Shown here: piece after piece, positions 33,676-42,975 of the stretch
How positions within the stretch are numbered: position 1 is the stretch's first letter
How the letters are laid out: each line of letters begins with the position of its first letter
DNA from: an uncultured Raoultella sp.
GTDB taxonomy: Bacteria > Pseudomonadota > Gammaproteobacteria > Enterobacterales > Enterobacteriaceae
NCBI GenBank assembly: GCA_900759445.1
Contig: CAAEVH010000050.1
Location: 1-53,512, forward strand
Direction: 5' to 3'
Length of the DNA: 53,512 nucleotides
Notes under the pieces: model-generated
What the model was told of the DNA's origin: nothing
The model's database searches: none
What the model saw: the letters and a program-made list of their open reading frames with translations, nothing else
Position numbers and translations under genes: made by a program

Positions 33676-34374
33676 ATGTCTATTGCTGTAAAAATGAATG
33701 ACCCGAGCACGACGGGTGTGAATGACGCAACGGGGAAGAGTTCGCTGACGGGCAGCAACGCCGCGGACCTGCAAAGCAGCTTCCTTACGCTGCTGGTGGC
33801 ACAGCTGAAAAACCAGGATCCAACCAACCCGCTGCAAAACAACGAACTGACCACCCAGTTGGCGCAAATCAGTACCGTGAGTGGAATTGAGAAACTGAAC
33901 ACCACGCTGGGATCGATCTCCGGGCAGATCGACAACAGTCAGTCGCTGCAGGCCAGTACGCTGATTGGCCACGGTGTCATGATCCCAGGTACCACCATCC
34001 TGACCGGTAAAGGTACGGAAGAGGGCGCAAAAACCACCACTACGCCGTTTGGCGTTGAACTGCAGCAACCGGCAGATAAGGTTACCGCAACCATTACCGA
34101 TAAAGACGGCAAGGTGGTACGCACCATTGATATTGGTGGGTTGAAAGCGGGCGTTCATACCTTTACCTGGGACGGCACCATGACCGATGGCACGGATGCG
34201 CCAAGCGGTTCTTACAACGTGTCAATTGCTGCCAGTAATGGCGGAACACAACTGGTGGCTCAGCCGCTTCAGTTTGCGCTGGTGCAGGGCGTTATTCGCA
34301 GTAACGGCGGTAATACGCTGGATCTGGGCACCTATGGAACCACCACCCTCGACGAAGTACGGCAGATCATTTAA
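33676..34374 (+). CDS. flgD: Hook cap / hook assembly protein FlgD
   Basis: A 232-residue scaffolding protein that caps the growing hook and directs FlgE polymerisation. The N-terminal conserved block SSFLTLLVAQLKNQDPTNPLQNNELTTQLAQ is diagnostic; the C-terminal half folds as Ig-like/fibronectin domains (FTWDGTMTDGTDAPSGSYNV). An AAGGAGG ribosome-binding site precedes ATG 33676. It is discarded after hook completion. One residue longer than I recall for E. coli. Confidence 0.97.
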   Translation: MSIAVKMNDPSTTGVNDATGKSSLTGSNAADLQSSFLTLLVAQLKNQDPTNPLQNNELTTQLAQISTVSGIEKLNTTLGSISGQIDNSQSLQASTLIGHGVMIPGTTILTGKGTEEGAKTTTTPFGVELQQPADKVTATITDKDGKVVRTIDIGGLKAGVHTFTWDGTMTDGTDAPSGSYNVSIAASNGGTQLVAQPLQFALVQGVIRSNGGNTLDLGTYGTTTLDEVRQII

Positions 34375-34400
34375 GCCTTCACACTTATCAGGAGTAAGTC

Positions 34401-35654
34401 ATGGCCTTTTCACAAGCGGTCAGCGGTCTGAACGCTGCAGCGACCAACCTCGATGTCATTGGTAACAACATCGCCAACTCCGCCACCTACGGTTTTAAAT
34501 CCGGTACGGCCTCGTTTGCCGATATGTTCGCCGGTTCTAAAGTGGGTCTGGGCGTTAAAGTTGCGGGCATTACCCAGGACTTTACCGACGGTACCACGAC
34601 CAACACCGGTCGCGGGCTGGATGTCGCTATCAGCCAGAACGGTTTTTTCCGCATGGTAGACAGCAACGGTTCCGTTTTCTACAGCCGTAACGGTCAGTTC
34701 AAGCTCGATGAAAACCGCAATATCGTCAACATGCAGGGGCTACAGCTGACGGGCTATCCGGCTACCGGTACACCGCCAACGATACAGCAAGGTGCTAACC
34801 CGGCGCCGATCACTATCCCGAATACGCTGATGGCGGCTAAAACCACCACGACTGCGTCAATGCAGATCAACCTGAACTCCACTGACAAGGTGCCAACGAA
34901 GACCCCGTTTAATCCCAGCGATGCGGATTCCTACAACAAAAAAGGCACCGTTACCGTTTTCGATAGCCAGGGTAACGCCCATGACATGAATATTTTTTAT
35001 GTCAAAAATGCGCAGAGCAACACCTGGGAAGTTCACACACAGGATGCTTCAACCGGAGCCGCTGCAAAATCAGCAGGGTTTATGCGCTTTAATGAAAATG
35101 GTGTGTTCTTAGGGATTAGCGCCACAGCCGCCGAGGCGGTACCAACGCCTCCTACCGTCTGGCCAAAGGAAATCAACATCACAACCGGGCAGATTAACGG
35201 TGCTGATGCGGCAAATTTCTCCCTGAGCTTCCTGAACTCCATGCAGCAGAACACTGGCGCCAACAACATCGTTGCCACGAATCAGAATGGCTATAAGCCG
35301 GGCGACCTGGTGAGCTACCAGATTAACAATGACGGTACTGTGGTCGGTAACTACTCCAACGAACAGCAACAGGTTCTGGGGCAGATCGTGCTGGCAAACT
35401 TTGCCAACAACGAAGGTCTGGCTTCTCAGGGTGACAACGTCTGGGCAGCTACTCAGTCTTCCGGCGTGGCGCTGCTGGGTACCGCAGGCGAGGGTAACTT
35501 CGGCAAGCTGACCAACGGCGCGCTGGAAGCATCAAACGTGGATTTGAGTAAAGAACTGGTGAATATGATCGTCGCCCAGCGTAACTATCAGTCGAACGCG
35601 CAGACCATCAAAACCCAGGACCAGATCCTCAACACGCTGGTCAACCTGCGCTAA
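34401..35654 (+). CDS. flgE: Flagellar hook protein FlgE
   Basis: Main subunit of the hook (universal joint). The ends are conserved: MAFSQAVSGLNAAATNLDVIG and IGNNIANSATYGFKSG at the N-terminus, ELVNMIVAQRNYQSNAQTIK at the C-terminus. The central D1/D2 surface region is longer than in E. coli or Salmonella (417 residues against about 402-403), with variable segments such as the one around AAKSAGFMRFNENGVFLGIS and the following TPPTVWPKE stretch. A GGAG ribosome-binding site precedes the start. Surface divergence is usual for this exposed protein. Confidence 0.97.
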   Translation: MAFSQAVSGLNAAATNLDVIGNNIANSATYGFKSGTASFADMFAGSKVGLGVKVAGITQDFTDGTTTNTGRGLDVAISQNGFFRMVDSNGSVFYSRNGQFKLDENRNIVNMQGLQLTGYPATGTPPTIQQGANPAPITIPNTLMAAKTTTTASMQINLNSTDKVPTKTPFNPSDADSYNKKGTVTVFDSQGNAHDMNIFYVKNAQSNTWEVHTQDASTGAAAKSAGFMRFNENGVFLGISATAAEAVPTPPTVWPKEINITTGQINGADAANFSLSFLNSMQQNTGANNIVATNQNGYKPGDLVSYQINNDGTVVGNYSNEQQQVLGQIVLANFANNEGLASQGDNVWAATQSSGVALLGTAGEGNFGKLTNGALEASNVDLSKELVNMIVAQRNYQSNAQTIKTQDQILNTLVNLR

Positions 35655-35674
35655 GCGCCTGACGGGATGGCTTA

Positions 35675-37226
<1,552 letters not shown>

Positions 37227-37283
37227 AGTGTGGCCCGGTGGGGTGAAAGCCTCACCGGCACACTGATTTTGAAGATGACCGCA

Positions 37284-37982
37284 ATGCGAAAATACGCGCT
37301 TCACCCATACCCAATTTTAGCCCTGTTGGTGGTTTCACTGACAGGATGCGCCTGGATCCCGGCCACGCCCCTCGTGCAGGGCGCAACGTCTGCCCAGCCT
37401 GTTCCTGGCCCGACGCCGGTGGCGAATGGATCAATCTTCCAGTCGGCCCAACCGATTAACTACGGTTATCAGCCGCTATTCGAAGACCGCCGTCCGCGCA
37501 ATATTGGCGATACGTTGACCATCGTATTGCAGGAAAACGTCAGCGCGAGCAAAAGTTCTTCGGCTAATGCCAGCCGCGACGGCAAGACAAACTTTGGCTT
37601 TGATACCGTACCGCGTTATTTGCAAGGACTGTTTGGCAACGAGCGTGCTGACGTAGAAGCTTCAGGCGGTAACACCTTTAACGGTAAAGGCGGCGCGAAC
37701 GCCAGCAATACCTTCAGCGGTACGCTGACCGTAACGGTCGATCAGGTACTGGTGAATGGCAACTTACATGTTGTGGGTGAAAAACAGATCGCCATTAATC
37801 AGGGCACTGAATTCATTCGCTTCTCCGGGGTCGTTAACCCGCGCACCATCAGTGGCAGCAACTCCGTACCGTCAACTCAGGTTGCGGACGCACGTATTGA
37901 GTATGTCGGCAACGGCTACATCAATGAAGCGCAGAATATGGGCTGGTTGCAGCGTTTCTTCCTTAACTTGTCGCCGATGTAA
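37284..37982 (+). CDS. flgH: Flagellar L-ring lipoprotein FlgH
   Basis: Outer-membrane L-ring subunit, 232 residues. The lipoprotein signal [22 protein letters not shown] has its acylated Cys at residue 22. The mature part [20 protein letters not shown] and the C-terminal end [11 protein letters not shown] are diagnostic. The open frame starts at 37230 (GTG) but ATG 37284, with GAAG at 9 bases, gives the family length; an ATG at 37275 lacks spacing for a ribosome-binding site. Confidence 0.96.
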   Translation: MRKYALHPYPILALLVVSLTGCAWIPATPLVQGATSAQPVPGPTPVANGSIFQSAQPINYGYQPLFEDRRPRNIGDTLTIVLQENVSASKSSSANASRDGKTNFGFDTVPRYLQGLFGNERADVEASGGNTFNGKGGANASNTFSGTLTVTVDQVLVNGNLHVVGEKQIAINQGTEFIRFSGVVNPRTISGSNSVPSTQVADARIEYVGNGYINEAQNMGWLQRFFLNLSPM

Positions 37983-37994
37983 GCGAGGTAGCCA

Positions 37995-39092
37995 GTGTTT
38001 AAATCTTTAGTTGGAATGGTACTGGTGCTGATAACCACCTTTGCGCATGCCGACCGTATTCGTGACCTGACCAGCGTTCAGGGCGTGCGGGAAAACTCGT
38101 TGATCGGTTATGGGCTGGTGGTCGGTTTGGATGGCACGGGTGACCAGACTACGCAGACGCCGTTTACTACGCAAACGCTCAACAACATGCTTTCGCAGTT
38201 GGGAATTACCGTGCCAACCGGCACCAATATGCAGTTGAAAAACGTGGCGGCGGTGATGGTGACCGCGCAATTCCCTGCTTTTGGTCGTCAGGGGCAAACC
38301 ATTGACGTGGTGGTCTCTTCCATGGGGAACGCCAAAAGCCTGCGCGGCGGAACGTTGCTGATGACCCCGCTGAAAGGGGTCGATAGCCAGGTATATGCGC
38401 TGGCGCAGGGGAATATTCTGGTAGGCGGTGCAGGCGCGGCTGCGGGTGGCAGTAGCGTGCAGGTAAACCAGCTCAATGGCGGACGTATTACCAACGGCGC
38501 GACCATCGAACGTGAATTACCCAGCCAGTTCGGCGGCGGTAACACCATTAATCTGCAGCTCAATAATGAAGATTTCACTATGGCGCAGCAGATAACCGAC
38601 ACCATTAACCGTTCGCGCGGCTTTGGTAGCGCCACTGCGCTGGACGCCCGGACGATTCAGGTACGCGTGCCAAGCGGCAACAGTTCGCAGGTGCGTTTCC
38701 TTGCTGACATCCAGAATATGGAGGTGAACGTCACGCCGCAGGATGCGAAAGTGATTATCAACTCGCGCACCGGATCCGTCGTTATGAACCGTGAAGTCAC
38801 GCTGGATAGCTGTGCCGTCGCGCAAGGCAACTTGTCGATCACGGTAAACCGCCAGGCGAACGTCAGCCAGCCGGATACACCGTTTGGCGGTGGACAGACC
38901 GTGGTGACGCCTCAAACCCAGATCGATCTGCGCCAGAGTGGCGGTTCGCTGCAAAGCGTGCGTTCCAGCGCCAACCTGAACAATGTTGTGCGTGCGCTTA
39001 ATGCGCTAGGGGCAACGCCGATGGATCTGATGTCCATTCTGCAATCGATGCAGAGCGCGGGATGCTTACGCGCCAAACTGGAAATCATCTAA
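37995..39092 (+). CDS. flgI: Flagellar P-ring protein FlgI
   Basis: A 365-residue periplasmic P-ring subunit with a cleavable signal (about residues 1-19, ending AHA) followed by [21 protein letters not shown]. The body is almost identical to E. coli, including [20 protein letters not shown] and the C-terminal [13 protein letters not shown]. The start codon is GTG with a GAGGTAG ribosome-binding site. Its TAA overlaps the flgJ ATG by one base, giving translational coupling. Confidence 0.97.
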   Translation: MFKSLVGMVLVLITTFAHADRIRDLTSVQGVRENSLIGYGLVVGLDGTGDQTTQTPFTTQTLNNMLSQLGITVPTGTNMQLKNVAAVMVTAQFPAFGRQGQTIDVVVSSMGNAKSLRGGTLLMTPLKGVDSQVYALAQGNILVGGAGAAAGGSSVQVNQLNGGRITNGATIERELPSQFGGGNTINLQLNNEDFTMAQQITDTINRSRGFGSATALDARTIQVRVPSGNSSQVRFLADIQNMEVNVTPQDAKVIINSRTGSVVMNREVTLDSCAVAQGNLSITVNRQANVSQPDTPFGGGQTVVTPQTQIDLRQSGGSLQSVRSSANLNNVVRALNALGATPMDLMSILQSMQSAGCLRAKLEII

Positions 39093-40042
39093 TGATTGGT
39101 GACAGCAAACTGCTGACCAGTGCCGCCTGGGATGCGCAATCACTGAACGAACTGAAAGCGAAAGCGGGTCAGGACCCGGCGGCGAATATCCGCCCGGTTG
39201 CCCGTCAGGTTGAAGGGATGTTCGTACAAATGATGCTGAAAAGCATGCGTGAAGCGCTGCCGAAAGATGGCGTTTTTAGCAGTGATTCAACACGTTTGTA
39301 TACCAGCATGTATGACCAACAAATTGCGCAGCAGATGACCGCAGGTAAAGGTCTGGGACTGGCTGAAATGATGGTTAAGCAGATGACTGAAGGGCAGGCG
39401 CAACCCGCAGACGATGCGCCGCAGGTGCCAATGAAGTTCTCCCTGGAAACGGTGACCAGCTATCAAAACCAGGCGCTGACGCAACTGGTCCGTAAAGCCA
39501 TTCCCCGCGCGACGGAAAGCAATGATGAGCCGCTGTCAGGTGACAGCAAAGACTTCCTCGCCCAGCTATCGCTGCCGGCTAAGCTGGCAAGTCAGCAAAG
39601 CGGGGTTCCGCATCATCTGATTCTGGCGCAGGCGGCGCTGGAGTCCGGATGGGGCCAGCGACAAATCCGCCGTGAGAACGGTGAACCGAGCTTTAACATT
39701 TTTGGCGTGAAGGCTTCGGGAAGCTGGAAAGGCCCAACCACCGAAATCACCACCACCGAATATGAAAACGGCGAGGCGAAAAAGGTGAAAGCCCGATTCC
39801 GCGTCTATAGCTCTTATCTTGAGGCACTGTCGGATTATGTCGGTCTGATATCGCGTAACCCGCGCTATGCGGCGGTAACCGCCGCTGCTACCGCCGAGCA
39901 GGGGGCACAGGCTTTGCAGAATGCCGGTTACGCGACTGACCCTAACTATGCGCGTAAATTAACCAGCATGATCCAGCAGTTGAAATCGATGAGCGAAAAA
40001 GTGAGCAAAACCTACAGTACGAATATCGATAATCTCTTTTAA
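39092..40042 (+). CDS. flgJ: Rod cap and peptidoglycan hydrolase FlgJ
   Basis: A two-domain protein of 316 residues. The N-terminal half (about 1-150) scaffolds rod assembly (VARQVEGMFVQMMLKSMREAL). The C-terminal half is a GH73-type beta-N-acetylglucosaminidase that opens the cell wall, with catalytic Glu184 in LAQAALESGWGQR. The start at 39092 overlaps the flgI stop; the longer frame from 39062 is inside flgI. The linker between domains is a few residues longer than in E. coli. Last gene of the flgB operon. Confidence 0.96.
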   Translation: MIGDSKLLTSAAWDAQSLNELKAKAGQDPAANIRPVARQVEGMFVQMMLKSMREALPKDGVFSSDSTRLYTSMYDQQIAQQMTAGKGLGLAEMMVKQMTEGQAQPADDAPQVPMKFSLETVTSYQNQALTQLVRKAIPRATESNDEPLSGDSKDFLAQLSLPAKLASQQSGVPHHLILAQAALESGWGQRQIRRENGEPSFNIFGVKASGSWKGPTTEITTTEYENGEAKKVKARFRVYSSYLEALSDYVGLISRNPRYAAVTAAATAEQGAQALQNAGYATDPNYARKLTSMIQQLKSMSEKVSKTYSTNIDNLF

Positions 40043-40047
40043 ATAGC

Positions 40048-40074
40048 TCAAGTCTACCAACCTGCTGCCGATAA
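40048..40074 (+). promoter_or_regulatory. Sigma-28 (FliA) class 3 promoter of flgKL
   Basis: TCAAGTCT (40048-40055) and GCCGATAA (40067-40074) are separated by exactly 11 bases. The -10 is a perfect match and the -35 differs from TAAAGTTT at two positions. It lies 33 bases upstream of flgK. Confidence 0.9.
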
Positions 40075-40106
40075 TAACGAGTATTGAAGGATTACAAGGA
40101 ACCTCC

Positions 40107-41765
40107 ATGTCCAGCTTGATTAATAACGCGATGAGTGGACTCGCCGCAGCGCAGGCCGCGTTGAATTCTGCCAGTAATAACATCTCCAGCTATAACGTTG
40201 CCGGATACACCCGTCAAACGACAATTATGGCACAAGCGAACAGCACGCTGGGTGCGGGGGGCTGGGTTGGCAATGGCGTCTATGTTTCTGGCGTACAGCG
40301 CGAGTATGACTCCTTTATCACGAATCAGTTACGTGCCGCGCAGAACCAAAGCAGCGGCCTGACAACGCGCTATGAACAAATGTCGAAAATCGACAATCTG
40401 CTCTCCAGCAAAACCAGTTCCATTTCGACCTCAATGCAGGACTTTTTTACCAGCCTGCAAACGCTTGTCAGTAACGCGGAAGACCCGGCGGCGCGCCAGG
40501 CGCTGATCGGTAAAGCTGATGGTTTAGTCAACCAGTTCAGAACAACCGACCAGTATCTGCGCGATCAAGATAAGCAGGTTAATACTGCGATCAAGGCCAG
40601 CGTTGACCAGATCAACAACTATTCAAAACAGATTGCCAGCCTCAACGATCAGATTTCCCGTCTGACCGGCGTCGGCGCGGGCGCATCGCCTAACGATTTA
40701 CTCGACCAGCGCGACCAACTGGTCAGTGAACTAAACCAGATTGTCGGTGTTGAAGTCAGCGTTCAGGACGGCGGGACTTACAACATAACCATGGCGAACG
40801 GCTATTCACTGGTGCAGGGCAGCAATGCACGACAGCTGGCGGCTGTGCCCTCCAGTGACGATCCCAATCGAACCACAGTGGCCTACGTCGACGGGGTTGC
40901 CGGCGAGGTTGAAATTCCCGAAAAACTGTTGAATACCGGTTCATTGGGCGGGCTGTTGACCTTCCGTTCTCAAGAGCTTGACCAGACGCGTAACACGCTG
41001 GGCCAACTGGCGTTGGCGTTTGCCGATGCGTTTAACACCCAGCATAAAGAGGGTTTTGACGCGAACGGCGATCAGGGTAAGGATTTCTTTGCTATCGGTA
41101 GCCCGGCAGTATTCAACAACGCTAAAAATACAGGAACAGGATCGTTAAGCGCGAAGATTACCGACAGCTCTGCTGTACAGGCGACCGATTATAAAATCGT
41201 TTATGACGGGACGGACTGGCAGGTTACTCGCCTGGCGGATAATACCAGCTTCAAAGCTACCGTTACCGGTGGGAAGATGTCCTTTGACGGGATGGAAATC
41301 ACCGTAAATGCTGGCGCAAAAGCAAATGACAGCTTCACAGTGAAACCTGTCAGTAACGCCGTTGTTGATATGAAAGTCATGGTGACCGATGAGTCGAAAA
41401 TCGCCATGGCCCAGGTCTCAAAAAATGATCCGGACCCGGATATTGATAAGGGAAAAAGCGATAACCGTAACGGTCAGAAACTGCTGGATCTGCAGACCAA
41501 AGCTACCGTGGGTAATAAGACCTTCAACGATGCTTATGCCACGCTGGTAAGCGATGTCGGGAACAAAACCGCGACGCTGAAAACCAGCGCCATTACCCAG
41601 AACAACGTGGTAACGCAGCTTTATAAGCAGCAGCAGTCTATTTCCGGCGTCAACCTCGACGAAGAATACGGTAACTTACAGCGCTATCAACAGTATTACC
41701 TGGCTAACGCGCAAGTGCTGCAAACCGCAAATGCGCTGTTTGATGCACTGATTAATATTCGCTAA
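40107..41765 (+). CDS. flgK: Hook-filament junction protein 1 FlgK
   Basis: First hook-associated protein (HAP1), 552 residues, joining hook to filament. The N-terminal axial motif ALNSASNNISSYNVAGYTRQ and the C-terminal QSISGVNLDEEYGNLQRYQQYYLANAQVL are conserved, while the middle (about 340-430) is variable as expected for exposed domains. AAGGAACC precedes the start. FlgN is its export chaperone. Read from the flgB operon and from its own sigma-28 promoter. Confidence 0.97.
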   Translation: MSSLINNAMSGLAAAQAALNSASNNISSYNVAGYTRQTTIMAQANSTLGAGGWVGNGVYVSGVQREYDSFITNQLRAAQNQSSGLTTRYEQMSKIDNLLSSKTSSISTSMQDFFTSLQTLVSNAEDPAARQALIGKADGLVNQFRTTDQYLRDQDKQVNTAIKASVDQINNYSKQIASLNDQISRLTGVGAGASPNDLLDQRDQLVSELNQIVGVEVSVQDGGTYNITMANGYSLVQGSNARQLAAVPSSDDPNRTTVAYVDGVAGEVEIPEKLLNTGSLGGLLTFRSQELDQTRNTLGQLALAFADAFNTQHKEGFDANGDQGKDFFAIGSPAVFNNAKNTGTGSLSAKITDSSAVQATDYKIVYDGTDWQVTRLADNTSFKATVTGGKMSFDGMEITVNAGAKANDSFTVKPVSNAVVDMKVMVTDESKIAMAQVSKNDPDPDIDKGKSDNRNGQKLLDLQTKATVGNKTFNDAYATLVSDVGNKTATLKTSAITQNNVVTQLYKQQQSISGVNLDEEYGNLQRYQQYYLANAQVLQTANALFDALINIR

Positions 41766-41779
41766 GGGAGAGGGACACA

Positions 41780-42733
41780 ATGCGTATCAGCACCCAGATG
41801 ATGTACCAGCAGAATATGCGTGGCATCACTAACTCTCAGGCTGAATGGATGAAGTTCGGCGAGCAGATGTCAACGGGCAAACGTGTGATTAACCCATCTG
41901 ACGATCCGATCGCCGCCTCGCAGGCCGTGGTGCTTTCTCAAGCACAGGCGCAGAACAGCCAATATACGCTGGCGCGTTCATTTGCGACGCAAAAAGTATC
42001 GCTGGAAGAGAACGTACTGAGTCAGGTAACGACGGCAATTCAGACCGCGCAGGAAAAAATTGTCTATGCTGCGAATGGCACGTTAAGCGATGACGACCGT
42101 GCATCGCTGGCCACCGACCTGCAGGGGATCCGCGATCAACTGATGAACCTGGCGAACAGCACCGACGGTAATGGACGCTATATTTTTGGCGGATATAAAA
42201 CAGAATCTGCACCATTTGCTCAGGCAGATGGCGCTTACAGTGGCGGTACAACAAATGTGACCCAGCAGGTCGATGCCTCCCGTACCATGGTTATTGGTCA
42301 TACTGGCGATAAAGTATTTGTTAATCTGACCAGTAATGCCGTACCGGAACCAGGCGGCGGTACTCAGGAAAAGAACCTGTTCAAAATGCTGGATACCGCT
42401 ATTGATGCGCTCAAAACCCCTATTGAGGGCAATGACGCGGCAAAAGCTACCGCCGCTGCAGCCATTGATAAAACCAGTCGTGGCCTGAAAAATTCATTGA
42501 ATAACGTGCTTTCTGTTCGTGCAGAATTAGGGACTCAGCTCAGCGAGTTAAGTTCACTGGATTCACTGGGCGCCGATCGCGCATTGGGCCAGACTCAGCA
42601 GATGAGCAATCTGGTGGATGTTGACTGGAACGCAGCGATTTCGTCCTACGTGATGCAGCAGGCCGCACTGCAGGCATCGTACAAAACGTTTACCGATATG
42701 CAGGGAATGTCGCTATTTCAACTGAACCGGTAA
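41780..42733 (+). CDS. flgL: Hook-filament junction protein 2 FlgL
   Basis: Second hook-associated protein (HAP3), 317 residues, flagellin-like at both ends: MRISTQMMYQQNMRGITNSQ and VINPSDDPIAASQAVVLSQ at the N-terminus, ISSYVMQQAALQASYKTFTD at the C-terminus. The length equals E. coli. A GGGAGAGGGAC ribosome-binding site precedes ATG 41780, 14 bases after flgK. Its 3' region is highly structured and resembles the FlgO small RNA (next entry). Confidence 0.97.
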   Translation: MRISTQMMYQQNMRGITNSQAEWMKFGEQMSTGKRVINPSDDPIAASQAVVLSQAQAQNSQYTLARSFATQKVSLEENVLSQVTTAIQTAQEKIVYAANGTLSDDDRASLATDLQGIRDQLMNLANSTDGNGRYIFGGYKTESAPFAQADGAYSGGTTNVTQQVDASRTMVIGHTGDKVFVNLTSNAVPEPGGGTQEKNLFKMLDTAIDALKTPIEGNDAAKATAAAAIDKTSRGLKNSLNNVLSVRAELGTQLSELSSLDSLGADRALGQTQQMSNLVDVDWNAAISSYVMQQAALQASYKTFTDMQGMSLFQLNR

Positions 42734-42735
42734 CA

Positions 42736-42810
42736 CCTTTTTGAACATATCATGAAACTGGATATGTTTGTCTGCCCGCTCCTTTAACACCCCGGAGCGG
42801 GCATTTTTTT
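42736..42810 (+). ncRNA. flgO: FlgO-like small RNA from the flgL 3' UTR
   Basis: In E. coli, FlgO is a sigma-28-dependent small RNA made from the flgL 3' UTR. Here the same segment folds into two perfect hairpins. AACATATC / GATATGTT (42744-42768) has a 9-base loop, and TGCCCGCTCC / GGAGCGGGCA (42773-42803) is an intrinsic terminator with seven T residues. The 5' end is not defined by the sequence; the extent given is approximate. Confidence 0.55.
42773..42810 (+). terminator. Terminator of the flgKL transcript
   Basis: A perfect 10-bp G+C-rich stem TGCCCGCTCC / GGAGCGGGCA with an 11-base loop and a seven-T tail, 39 bases downstream of the flgL stop. Confidence 0.95.
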
Positions 42811-42931
42811 AGGCCACTGTTATTTTCTCAGCGACAGATTCCCCGTTAATCTTATTTCCCACGCAATCGCACCGCTAAAGATTGCCAGCGTAACCACGCC
42901 TTCTCAGTTTGCCAGTGCGTAGAGCAGAGAT

Positions 42932-42960
42932 AAAAAAAAGCCGACCCGAAGGTCGGCTTT
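42932..42960 (-). terminator. rne terminator
   Basis: AAAGCCGACC pairs with GGTCGGCTTT around a 4-base loop; on the minus strand a run of eight T follows. It lies 16 bases downstream of the rne stop and faces the flgL terminator across about 120 featureless bases. Confidence 0.95.
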
Positions 42961-42975
42961 GATGTTGATTATGAC

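Noticed and set aside
37230..37283. N-terminal extension of FlgH from GTG 37230
   Set aside because: It would place 18 charged residues before the lipoprotein signal; the ATG at 37284 restores a normal signal and the family length.
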